The translations under genes were made by a program, and so were the position numbers. From Anniella stebbinsi (Eukaryota; Chordata; Lepidosauria; Squamata; Anniellidae): DNA of 64,000 nt. The notes beneath the pieces were generated by a model. It saw only the letters and a list, made by a program, of their open reading frames with translations. It made no database searches and had not been told where the DNA came from. Shown here piece by piece: positions 62,601 to 64,000 of the stretch. Position 1 is the first letter of the stretch; each line of letters begins with the position of its first letter. The stretch covers positions 17,519,763 to 17,583,762 of the forward strand of contig JARDYH010000007.1 in the NCBI GenBank assembly GCA_029215795.1, given 5' to 3'.

Positions 62601-63476
62601 AAACCGCCTTCAAAGGCAGCCCCACGTAGAGTGCATTGCAGTAGTCTAACTTGGAGATTACCAGAGCATAGACAACTGAAGCTGGGTTATCCCTGTCCAG
62701 ATAGGGGCATAGCTGGGCCACCAGCCAAAGTTGGTAGAAGGCACTCCATGCCACCGAGGCCACCTGAGCCTCAAGTGACAGAGATGGTTCTAGGAGAACC
62801 CCCAAGCTACGAACTAACCATCTAACCATTTTCCAAATGTTGTGGCGAATTGTCTGTTGGTAAATAGCATTATCAGTGCCTAATTTTGTATCATTGGTTG
62901 TTTTGTGTTTCTTGGTTCTGTGCATGATGTCCGTGTGCACAAATAACGTGTTCACCTTTTTTCTTATTTAATAGGCCTTATTTTCAAATTATTTCATGCC
63001 ACATAGCTAATTCTTCCCTTTTGCGGAAGAAAATTCCAGTGTATTTAAGCAAAACTGATGACTGATAATTCAAGATGTAACATTTAATTAATAACTTTTA
63101 CTTTACCAATGTAAAAGTACAGCATTATGCGTAAAATCCTCTTGTATTACTTATAAAGTGATCATGGTAATGTGCATCTGCTATAGTAATCTTGCATCTG
63201 TCAGCCCTTCCAAGGAAACAGCTAGTTGAGTCTGTTCCAAGTAGATGAATGATTCCCTTTTCTTCCTTCAGCCACGAATTGCCCCAGCTTTGAAATTGGA
63301 AAAAAGGGCATTCTGTGGCTTCTGATTCTAAGGTTGTTGTAAGATGCACACTTTATCTGAGGGTTGTTTTTGTTCTTTGTTAGGTTACTAGATACATTCA
63401 TCACAAGATCAGAGGAAAAATGCATGAAGCAAAAATAGTACTTGCCCTGGGGAACACAATTTGGGTGGATCCAGTG
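26676..63476 (+). CDS. TDRD12: TDRD12: Tudor / DEAD-like helicase / CCCH zinc finger piRNA factor (3' end outside window)
   Basis: Twenty-three coding exons (listed separately) all have GT-AG borders and matching phases, giving 989 uninterrupted codons. The family acts in germline nuage with PIWI proteins in piRNA biogenesis and transposon silencing. Domains: an N-terminal Tudor domain at about residues 9-148; a helicase-like core at about 370-720 with [10 protein letters not shown] (488-497), DEVD (513-516) in place of DEAD, and TLIFTCS (617-623); a CCCH finger C782-x8-C791-x5-C797-x3-H801; and a second Tudor domain at about 826-955. No GxGKT Walker A is present in the expected region ([20 protein letters not shown]), so ATP binding may be weak or lost; this degeneracy also fits what I recall of mammalian TDRD12. 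The last exons, about a tenth or more of the protein, lie beyond the window. Confidence 0.95.
26822..26983 (+). CDS. TDRD12: TDRD12 exon 3 (Tudor 1)
   Basis: 54 codons, phase 0 at both ends. It encodes [18 protein letters not shown], the opening strand of the first Tudor-type domain, and ends GAAGGGCAG|GTAATT. Confidence 0.95.
27361..27497 (+). CDS. TDRD12: TDRD12 exon 4 (Tudor 1)
   Basis: 137 nt. It encodes [17 protein letters not shown] and [11 protein letters not shown], the core Tudor strands with the usual W-R and DYG-like positions. It ends in phase 2 at ACAG|GTATGT. Confidence 0.95.
27530..28010 (-). mobile_element. L2-like LINE 3' end, antisense
   Basis: The minus-strand translation includes [15 protein letters not shown], the conserved LINE C-terminus, followed by a 3' UTR to about 27530 (CGCCCCATAGCC). 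In TDRD12 intron 4. Confidence 0.75.
28093..28322. repeat. Foldback/MITE-like element
   Basis: CTGGTTCGCATGTAACAACAACCC pairs with GGGTTGTCATTGCATGC near the right end. Decayed; in TDRD12 intron 4. Confidence 0.5.
28548..28667 (+). CDS. TDRD12: TDRD12 exon 5
   Basis: 120 nt, entered after two bases of a codon. It encodes [18 protein letters not shown], matching the segment after the first Tudor domain in the family, and ends CTAGT|GTAAGT. Confidence 0.95.
29441..29464 (+). repeat. (GT)n microsatellite
   Basis: A 24-bp run 54 bp upstream of TDRD12 exon 6, within the acceptor-proximal intron. Confidence 0.95.
29519..29574 (+). CDS. TDRD12: TDRD12 exon 6
   Basis: A 56-nt small exon encoding [18 protein letters not shown]. 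The acceptor is TTTGTAG and the donor AATG|GTAAGA. Confidence 0.93.
30073..30158 (+). CDS. TDRD12: TDRD12 exon 7
   Basis: 86 nt encoding [20 protein letters not shown], ending on a codon boundary at GAAAAG|GTAAAC. The following intron (30159-33197) carries the solo LTR. Confidence 0.93.
30942..32075 (-). mobile_element. Solo LTR of an endogenous retrovirus-like element
   Basis: 1134 bp bounded by TGTCG and CGACA (TG...CA ends), flanked by ATATA on both sides (30937-30941 and 32076-32080), a 5-bp target duplication. The minus orientation is inferred from AATAAA (complement of 31020-31025) near the right end of the LTR and TATAAAA (complement of 31759-31765) upstream of it. The stretch is less AT-rich than the intron around it. 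No internal coding region remains, as expected after LTR-LTR recombination. Confidence 0.85.
32081..33197 (+). other. TDRD12 intron 7, 3' part
   Basis: AT-rich and without recognisable repeats. Acceptor TTCTTATAG at 33197. Confidence 0.6.
33198..33384 (+). CDS. TDRD12: TDRD12 exon 8
   Basis: 187 nt encoding [18 protein letters not shown] and later [12 protein letters not shown]. The family shows the same VCVNDDL and LWPM blocks. The donor is ACTT|GTAAGT. Confidence 0.93.
34484..34578 (+). CDS. TDRD12: TDRD12 exon 9 (low-complexity linker)
   Basis: 95 nt starting with an Ala-rich run (EAATAAAS). Two in-frame donors exist 12 nt apart: GGA|GTAAGT at 34566/34567 and TCT|GTAAGT at 34578/34579, so four residues may be optional. 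Confidence 0.8.
36188..36261 (+). CDS. TDRD12: TDRD12 exon 10
   Basis: 74 nt encoding [20 protein letters not shown], similar to the human segment between the linker and the helicase-like region. The donor is ACAG|GTATGT; phases fit exons 9 and 11. Confidence 0.85.
37252..37440 (+). repeat. tRNA-headed SINE, full-length
   Basis: CCAGTGTGGTATAATACTTA (A-box region) and GGTTCTAATCC (B box), then the GTTGTTGCGAGAATAAAAG body. In TDRD12 intron 10. Confidence 0.65.
37524..37584 (+). CDS. TDRD12: TDRD12 exon 11
   Basis: 61 nt encoding [20 protein letters not shown], a family-conserved block. The acceptor is TATTTTCAG and the donor AAG|GTATTC. Confidence 0.93.
37823..38174 (+). mobile_element. CpG-rich 5-bp-TSD element, copy 5
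   Basis: Flanked by CCTGG on both sides (37818-37822 and 38175-38179). The interior carries the GATTATGCGCATAATC palindrome. It lies in TDRD12 intron 11. Confidence 0.82.
38446..38550 (+). CDS. TDRD12: TDRD12 exon 12
   Basis: 35 codons, phase 0 at both ends: [20 protein letters not shown] and onward to FPALKK. It leads into the helicase-like region. Confidence 0.93.
39159..39341 (+). CDS. TDRD12: TDRD12 exon 13 (helicase-like, degenerate motif I)
   Basis: 61 codons. The Q-motif/Walker A zone reads [20 protein letters not shown], with no GK(T/S). It ends LPARNG at AATGGT|GTAAGT, just before the 12.7-kb intron. Confidence 0.95.
39435..39597 (+). repeat. DIRS copy 1, left inverted terminal repeat
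   Basis: It starts TTCTTCTTCGTGGTCTCTG. From the CACACATATGGGCTCGC segment onward it is the reverse complement of the right repeat (45136-45322). The outermost part differs between the two ends, which is typical of DIRS. Confidence 0.9.
39822..41966 (+). CDS. DIRS copy 1 gag-like ORF, 714 aa
   Basis: Intact ORF from ATG 39822 to TGA 41964-41966. Near the N-terminus is a C10-x2-C13...H23-x2-C26-x2-C29 cluster that could bind zinc. Residues of about 70-400 are a Ser/Pro/Arg-rich, low-complexity stretch with RS runs, followed by a more ordered C-terminal half. By position and composition it is the putative nucleocapsid-like protein of DIRS elements. No enzyme motif was seen. It is 714 residues here and 716 in copy 2, with high identity along the full length. 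Confidence 0.85.
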   Translation: MAQTALFRRCSRCRAKIALSDGHSLCLVCLGEAHVVDSCSHCMRFSKQTRRNRADRLRSLLWSQALSAVDQPRPSMSKKGTSGESRVLSSPAPPGSPQLRAAAPASITGFSAASSPPPTKKAKKSKQKKASTSTKSATQPPPSKKSRSASMPSSTSVKVVAMVHKSLSVPIHPSAPTHRSASIASASQASQRQDVSPTPSVSRRRAPSVSSLLRTPSTPRVHPQQPLSPRSLPSPGPMPILIPSDTERTVPTRQSTPSRQQERRRRQRSRSSQSSSRSRSCSQDWEGYSEQAHRSERARYRFDPYTGRRIQEGQVPPPVPPRRTTSLTHTSTRRRGSSASTAARPLHRTPSRSPRHREPSQSFDDYRSDTSSAPSPRPSEPSPLDTVGCEDRASPTMEMGSFTEQMQRLAQSLNIECQQAVDESDDGIYDVMHAEPSPQLTLPMVKALLKTLKQSWEHPATVGPTSKRLDAIYKVREAQAPFLFQHPKPNSVVVEAAQGRSGKLHSAPTDKEGRKLDSYGRRIYASASLGVKVTNYMALMARYQLFLWEKISSLTDYLPDDQRELARVFQAEAIRLSKQELTTARHLTDCVSKSMVGAVALRRHAWLRSASLPQETKNRIEDLPFDGEGLFNVDTDTTLDALHKARMTAKKMGVQQPPQSYRARKWYRPVPYQSRAQQDKAQRYQPASTQAYQPRKSNPRFQQRSKTQQGKRRL
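41968..43881 (+). CDS. DIRS copy 1 reverse transcriptase / RNase H / methylase-like ORF
   Basis: An open frame of 637 codons in the frame +1 to gag, beginning two bases after the gag stop. The first codon is TTG, so the true start or the means of expression is unknown. RT motif A is [11 protein letters not shown] (Asp138) and motif C is YLDD (202-205). RNase H acidic residues are visible at D369, E401, D426 and D477. Residues of about 490-600 ([28 protein letters not shown]) match the region after RNase H that is often called methylase-like in DIRS elements. The frame is uninterrupted. Confidence 0.9.
   Translation: MALPLTCHNINKLQPFLQTWASITSDAWVLDIIAEGYKIEFEVPPPLGTIRITAPSLALTQETSTLLQKAAITRVRRSHLHAGFYSRYFTVPKRDGGLRPIMDLRELNKFILPKKFRMVTVASVLPMLKKGDWFTLIDLKDAYFHIAIHPAHRRYLRFVIGHQAYQFSVLPFGLKSAPRVFTKCMSAVCAHLRSHNIDLYPYLDDWLIVSGSRSQALADVHEVISLLSSLGLQINYKKSVTQPSQRLQFIGVTLDSTVGRAFLPADRIPALQKRALHLRTHPRASAFAILRLLGLMAAAVFVVRWARLRMRPLQQFLLSSYSTLQNPHQLILTVPLLVRESLRWWSVSSNLSQGMPFVPRGPSRIVTTDASLDGWGAHHDDLLTQGRWSPSETRLHINMLELLAVKKALCAFLPRLQGHHVRVLTDNTTVVWYLNKEGGTRSRRLLRLVLDILEWAISHDILLSALHIAGKENTKADVLSQSFTDTHEWELATRIIDQLFARWGTPDIDLFATAANAVCPAYCSRAGIGRTSLGDAFQWDWSRGRLYLFPPFPLLAKTVTALRRNNSDAILIAPSWPRQPWFTSLLRLAKPEIWNLPCLHDLLSQQNDRVLHPDVQSLHLTAWRIRRRGELSTFQSD
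41985..44879 (+). pseudogene. DIRS copy 1 tyrosine recombinase frame, broken by two stops
   Basis: The frame lies in phase with gag and overlaps the whole RT ORF. It is open from an ATG at 41985 to TGA at 43788-43790, resumes as 43890-44555 ([27 protein letters not shown]), stops at TGA 44553-44555, and resumes as 44568-44879. The recombinase residues remain: Arg in SARRVSEL, H-x-x-R at 44700-44711, and Tyr in KHYRLD at 44808-44810. Copy 2 has sense codons at both stop positions (Arg-type at the second). The second stop separates the first catalytic Arg from HxxR and Tyr. Confidence 0.88.
44928..45020. repeat. DIRS copy 1 internal complementary region
   Basis: The first part is the reverse complement of the left end (39435 onward). 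The second part is the reverse complement of the right end (45230-45322). The join falls at about 44963. In the DIRS model this is the template for closing the circular replication intermediate. Confidence 0.9.
45136..45322 (+). repeat. DIRS copy 1, right inverted terminal repeat
   Basis: Reverse complement of the left repeat over about 130 bp, then a distinct outer end that includes TTACAG|GTAAGC, a strong splice-donor-like sequence in sense with TDRD12. Confidence 0.9.
45323..46109 (+). other. Intronic spacer between the two DIRS copies
   Basis: 787 bp. No exon is required here because TDRD12 exons 13 and 14 join in frame. No recognisable repeat was found apart from a short GGAGCAGA-type inverted patch around 45845-45885. 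Confidence 0.7.
46110..46273 (+). repeat. DIRS copy 2, left inverted terminal repeat
   Basis: Pairs with 51778-51965. Its private variants (a seven-C run, CTACTGCGC, CCTTTACCTCAG) are matched in the right repeat of this copy and differ from copy 1. Confidence 0.9.
46491..48641 (+). CDS. DIRS copy 2 gag-like ORF, 716 aa
   Basis: Intact counterpart of 39822-41966, with the same Cys/His cluster at residues 10-29 and the same Ser/Arg-rich middle. Two extra residues come from an RS-repeat expansion at about 47310-47330. Confidence 0.85.
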   Translation: MAQTALFRRCSRCRAKIALSDGHSLCLVCLGEAHVVDSCSHCMRFSKQTRRNRADRLRSLLWSQALSAVDQPRPSMSKKGISGESQVLSGPASPVSPQLRAAAPASLTGFSTASSPPPTKKAKKPKQKKASTSTKSATQPPPSKKSRSASMPSSTSVKVVAMVHKSSSVPIHPSAPTHRSASIASTSQASQRQDVSPTPSVSRRRAPSVSSLLRTPSTPRVQPQQPLSPRSLPSPGPMPILIQSDTERTVPTRQSTPSHQQDRRRRQRNRSSQSRSRSRSRSCSQDWEGYSERAHRSERARYRFDPYTGRRIQEEQVPPPVPPRRTTSLSHTSARRRGSSASTAARPLHLTPSRSPRHREPSQSFDDYRSDTSSAPSPRPSEPSPLDTVGCEDRASPTMEMGSFTEQMQRLAQSLNIECQQAVDESDDGIYDVMHAEPSPQLTLPMVKALLKTLKQSWEHPATVGPTSKRLDAIYKVREAQAPFLFQHPKPNSVVVEAAQGRSGKLHSAPTDKEGRKLDSYGRRIYASSSLGVKVTNYMALMARYQLFLWEKISSLTDYLPDDQRELARVFQAEAIRLSKQELTTARHLADCVSKAMVGAVALRRHAWLRSASLPQETKNRIEDLPFDGEGLFNVDTDTTLDALHKARMTAKKMGVQQPQHSYRARKWYRPVPYQSRAQQDKAQRYQPASTQAYQPRKSNPRFQQRSKTQQGKRRL
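48643..50556 (+). CDS. DIRS copy 2 reverse transcriptase / RNase H / methylase-like ORF
   Basis: 637 intact codons, collinear with copy 1. It retains [15 protein letters not shown], the RNase H acidic residues and the FPPF...PSWPRQPWF block. The first codon is TTG; the expression mechanism is unknown. The RNase H end reads KADVLSRS here and KADVLSQS in copy 1. Confidence 0.9.
   Translation: MALPLTGHSTNKLQPFLQTWASITSDAWVLDIIAEGYKIEFEVPPPLGTIRIMAPSLTLTQETTTLLQKAAITRVRRGHLHAGFYSRYFTVPKRDGGLRPIMDLRELNKFILPKKFRMVTVASVLPMLKKGDWFTLIDLKDAYFHIAIHPAHRRYLRFVIGHQAYQFSVLPFGLNSAPRVFTKCMSTVCAHLRSRNIDLYPYLDDWLIVSRSRNQAIADVHHVIALLSSLGLQINYKKSITQPSQRLQFIGVTLDSTMGRAFLPADRIPALQKRALRLQDHPQASAFAILRLLGLMAAAVFVVRWARLRMRPLQQFLLQRYSTLQNPHQLILTVPWLVRESLRWWSVPGNLSQGMPFVPRGPSRIVTTDASLDGWGAHHDDLLTQGRWSPSETRLHINMLELLAVKKALSAFLPRLQGHHVRILTDNTTVVWYLNKEGGTRSRRLQQLVMDILEWTISHNIRLSALHIAGKENTKADVLSRSFTDAHEWELNTSILNRLFARWGTPDIDLFATAANAVCPAYCSRAGIGDASLGDAFQWDWSRGLLYLFPPFPLVARAVATLRRNDADAIMIAPSWPRQPWFTSLLRLAKAEVWNLPCLPDLLSRQEGKVLHPDVHSLHLTAWRIRRLGQSSTSQSD
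48723..51521 (+). CDS. DIRS copy 2 overlapping recombinase frame, 932 codons, active-site deletion
   Basis: A single open frame, in phase with gag, that overlaps nearly the whole RT ORF before the tyrosine recombinase domain at about 50560-51521. The N-terminal core ([17 protein letters not shown]) and SARRVSEL are present, as is the C-terminal Tyr (KHYRLD). About 11 codons that contain the His of the HxxR motif in copy 1 are missing between IVN and TRAQA. The enzyme is therefore predicted to be inactive although the frame is open. The true start codon is unclear. Confidence 0.85.
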   Translation: MGIGHHSRGLQNRVRSTPSTGHHKNYGSLADSNTRNYHPSSKGGYHKGSAGSPTCGFLLPLFYGAKEGRGTSSYYGSQGAQQVHTPQEISHGYRGVGSTYAEERRLVHTNRPKRRLFSHCYSPCPSALSTLCHWAPGVPVFRPSLRTKFSAKSIHQVHVDSMRTPTVTQHRLISLPGRLADRLKVQKPGNCRRAPRHRSSVVAWATDKLQKIHHSAITKTTVYRSYPRLYYGTSVPPCRPDTRPAEAGFTVTRSSSSISVCNSQVTGLNGGGRVCRPLGATSNAPAPAVPASTLLNSAKPAPTDTYRSMVGQRVPPVVVGPRQPFPGHAVCTTRAISYSDNGRISGWMGRSPRRSVNARKMVTFRDSPPHQYVGTSGSQESIERISTSPTRASCAHSNRQYHSGVVSKQGGRHSITPPTAACDGHFRVDHLPQYTPIGFTHCGEREHQGGCSQQIFHGRARVGTQHFHTKSSLRSLGHARHRSFCNSSQCSLPGVLLQSGHRGCITGGCVSMGLVERPSLPFSAISTGGQSSGYSQAQRCGRYNDSPVVAKATLVHVATQTGESGGLEPTLPPRPSVSTRGQSSSSRCPLTTPDGLENPSSWAVLDLPERLKSILEASRKPSTRLSYNRKWARFQEYAALNGFDSYASDMPRIISFLYSLHTQGLKPASIKVYLAAITANHGLVNGFSVFTHPLARAFLKGLRNLFPSIRPVVPQWSLSVVLTALTSKPFEPLATIDIRLLTLKTIFLVAITSARRVSELAALLIDPPYLQFFREKVVLRLDPMFIPKVSSSFHVSQDIVLPTFFNSSSDPLSSKLHALDVRRALAFYKSRTEPFRQSRKLFICYGGVTKGLAVSPQRISKWVVETIVLAYRIVNTRAQATSSALLHGATLTDLCKAATWSNASTFVKHYRLDVRARQDSSFGRAVLSSICQ
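51570..51662. repeat. DIRS copy 2 internal complementary region
   Basis: Equivalent to 44928-45020 and the same length (93 bp). It is complementary to both outer ends of copy 2. Confidence 0.9.
51778..51965 (+). repeat. DIRS copy 2, right inverted terminal repeat
   Basis: Reverse complement of 46110-46273 over about 130 bp. The splice-donor-like TTACAG|GTAAGC lies at 51942-51953, 76 bp upstream of TDRD12 exon 14. Confidence 0.9.
52041..52197 (+). CDS. TDRD12: TDRD12 exon 14 (helicase-like)
   Basis: 157 nt encoding [19 protein letters not shown], the motif Ia-type strand. It joins exon 13 in frame (RNG-PIAL), as in the human protein. The donor is GGAT|GTAAGG. Confidence 0.95.
52810..52910 (-). 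repeat. SINE-like repeat with tRNA B-box, antisense
   Basis: The complement contains GGTCTCAGGTTCAATCCC (B box) after TGCCAGGGATTGAACC. Related pieces lie at about 961-1090 and 24520-24735. Confidence 0.5.
53041..53168 (+). CDS. TDRD12: TDRD12 exon 15 (motif II, DEVD)
   Basis: 128 nt encoding [14 protein letters not shown] and [19 protein letters not shown] occupies the DEAD-box position (residues 513-516). The donor is CAA|GTAAGT. Confidence 0.95.
53544..53735 (+). CDS. TDRD12: TDRD12 exon 16
   Basis: 64 codons, phase 0, encoding [20 protein letters not shown] and [16 protein letters not shown]. The latter is a motif III-like zone that lacks a clear SAT. Confidence 0.95.
53736..54982 (+). 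other. TDRD12 intron 16, with an LTR-like tract
   Basis: From about 54200 to 54760 the composition changes to G-rich and carries AATAAAG at 54646, then CTCTGAGCTCTGCACCC, resembling an LTR R/U5. I could not find matching TG/CA ends or a target duplication. Confidence 0.35.
54983..55111 (+). CDS. TDRD12: TDRD12 exon 17 (motif IV)
   Basis: 43 codons, phase 0. [14 protein letters not shown] corresponds to helicase motif IV. The donor is AAG|GTATCT. Confidence 0.95.
55450..55640 (-). mobile_element. LINE 3' tail fragment, antisense
   Basis: ATATCCCGCCTTTGTCCC followed by an A-rich stretch matches the tail of the LINEs above. Similar short tails occur at about 4385, 12575, 18605, 19400, 34925, 36765 and 38695. 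Confidence 0.55.
56062..56179 (+). CDS. TDRD12: TDRD12 exon 18
   Basis: 118 nt encoding [18 protein letters not shown] and [17 protein letters not shown]. The acceptor is TTTTTGTAATCAG. Confidence 0.95.
56775..56914 (+). CDS. TDRD12: TDRD12 exon 19 (motif V/VI region)
   Basis: 140 nt encoding [20 protein letters not shown], equivalent to the GxDxxxxxxVI segment of DEAD-box proteins, then SFPSSP. The donor is AAAAG|GTCAGC. Confidence 0.95.
57503..57723 (+). CDS. TDRD12: TDRD12 exon 20 (first half of CCCH finger)
   Basis: 221 nt encoding [19 protein letters not shown] and [12 protein letters not shown], which contributes Cys782 and Cys791 of the zinc finger. The donor is TGCAA|GTAAGA. Confidence 0.95.
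57836..57996 (+). repeat. SINE 3' half with (TAG)n/(TAA)n tail
   Basis: GGGCCAGTCACAGACTG, CTAACAGGGTTGTTG and GGCGGGATATAAATG, then trinucleotide repeats at about 57947-57996. Confidence 0.6.
58868..59050 (+). mobile_element. Decayed DIRS/YR-type RNase H fragment
   Basis: The translated stretch [19 protein letters not shown] followed by [10 protein letters not shown] aligns with the LRWWSV...GMPF and [10 protein letters not shown] region of the DIRS RNase H, but is clearly diverged (the catalytic D of TDAS is G here). It ends in a stop. It is too different to derive from either intact copy and suggests an older lineage. Confidence 0.6.
59507..59606 (+). CDS. TDRD12: TDRD12 exon 21 (second half of CCCH finger)
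   Basis: 100 nt encoding [10 protein letters not shown], with Cys797 and His801 completing C-x8-C-x5-C-x3-H, then [11 protein letters not shown]. The donor is ACA|GTGAGT. Confidence 0.95.
59815..60310 (+). mobile_element. Non-LTR retrotransposon C-terminal fragment, possibly R4/Dong-like
   Basis: The frame at 59897-60085 reads [20 protein letters not shown] and [11 protein letters not shown], resembling the extreme C-terminus of restriction-like-endonuclease LINEs as I recall it. The fragment is flanked by TAA-type repeats on both sides, a known insertion habit of Dong elements. Confidence 0.45.
60271..60310 (+). repeat. (TAA)n microsatellite
   Basis: A TAA run with one TAG, at the 3' side of the LINE fragment at 59815. 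Confidence 0.9.
60735..60922 (+). CDS. TDRD12: TDRD12 exon 22 (Tudor 2)
   Basis: 188 nt. [17 protein letters not shown] opens the second Tudor domain. The exon ends CACAG|GTAGAA in phase 2. Confidence 0.95.
61694..61904 (+). CDS. TDRD12: TDRD12 exon 23 (Tudor 2)
   Basis: 211 nt encoding [24 protein letters not shown] and [15 protein letters not shown], the DEG/DYG-like turn and C-terminal strands of an extended Tudor domain. The donor is AAA|GTAAGT. Confidence 0.95.
62015..62960 (-). mobile_element. L2-like LINE 3' end, antisense
   Basis: Minus-strand [25 protein letters not shown] and [15 protein letters not shown] give the C-terminal RT region of an L2/CR1-group LINE, with frameshifts. 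It lies in TDRD12 intron 23; it is longer and better preserved than the 27530 copy. Confidence 0.82.
63384..63476 (+). CDS. TDRD12: TDRD12 exon 24 (last exon in window)
   Basis: 31 codons encoding [20 protein letters not shown] and [10 protein letters not shown]. The donor is GTG|GTAAGT. Further exons must follow beyond 64000. Confidence 0.95.
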
Positions 63477-64000
63477 GTAAGTAATACAGTGTTAAACTTT
63501 CGATGATGCTGAGAAATTTGTCATTGCTTTTGAAGGTAGCATGGAATACTTGGGCAGGTGGTTTCTTCAGTATAATAGGTGTGTTTCTACACTGCAACTC
63601 TAGATCTTGACCAACGCTTAAATCAAATGCCTCCAGTTTTGGTCTCTATATTGTCCTCTTCTATCTGGGGATCTAAGAACCGTGAGAAGGATTATACATT
63701 AAAGGTTTGTTTAGAAGTGGCCAATACTAAAAAATTGCATCTTGTATTTTAGCAATGTAATTGATTAAAACAAATTATGGTATCTCACAGATGTCCACAT
63801 TTGGTGGAATCTGTCCCATGTGTGTTTTGTGGATTGTCCAGCATTAGTTCTGGCAACTGCTCACAGACAACTCGATGTTGTTGTTTTTCCAGTGTGTAAA
63901 AATATATGCAAAAAAATCTGTTAGAGGTGTTACTTCAATATAAATATTTTATGTTATGACGTAACATTATTTCCATTCCATTCAACTTTCCCGGCATATA

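Overview
The window is vertebrate nuclear DNA, most likely from a squamate reptile (lizard or relative). It carries two intron-containing genes with GT-AG junctions in an AT-rich, repeat-dense background. The repeats include CR1/L2-like LINE ends, tRNA-headed SINEs, hAT-type foldback MITEs and full-length DIRS elements, a mix I associate with lizard genomes. The species cannot be told from the sequence alone. Layout: 1-12.6 kb is intergenic and packed with short inverted-repeat elements. A CpG island at about 12.64-13.56 kb holds the promoter and first exon of NUDT19 (three coding exons, 12855-20899, + strand, 377 aa, C-terminal SRL). A second CpG island at about 23.6-24.0 kb is the probable TDRD12 promoter. 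TDRD12 runs on the + strand from a noncoding exon ending at 23926, through an ATG at 26676, to at least 63476. I could place 23 coding exons that keep one open frame of 989 codons, and the gene continues past the right edge. NUDT19 next to TDRD12 in the same orientation is the arrangement known from human chromosome 19q13. TDRD12 intron 13 (39342-52040) is about 12.7 kb because it contains two nearly complete DIRS-type tyrosine-recombinase retrotransposons, in tandem and in sense with the gene (39435-45322 and 46110-51965). Each has inverted terminal repeats, an internal complementary region, a gag-like ORF, an RT/RNase H/methylase-like ORF and an overlapping recombinase frame. Both recombinases are damaged, in different ways. 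Other elements include a clean solo LTR with a 5-bp duplication (30942-32075), five CpG-rich elements with 5-bp target duplications, five 320-bp foldback elements that look like inverted dimers of a 160-bp monomer, an 801-bp inverted-repeat insertion with a 14-bp duplication inside a SINE, and a third, decayed DIRS-like fragment (58868-59050). How the genes relate: NUDT19 is a peroxisomal CoA diphosphatase and TDRD12 a germline piRNA-pathway factor. They are neighbours, not functional partners. The striking feature is that a gene whose family helps silence transposons carries two young-looking retroelements inside its helicase-like region.
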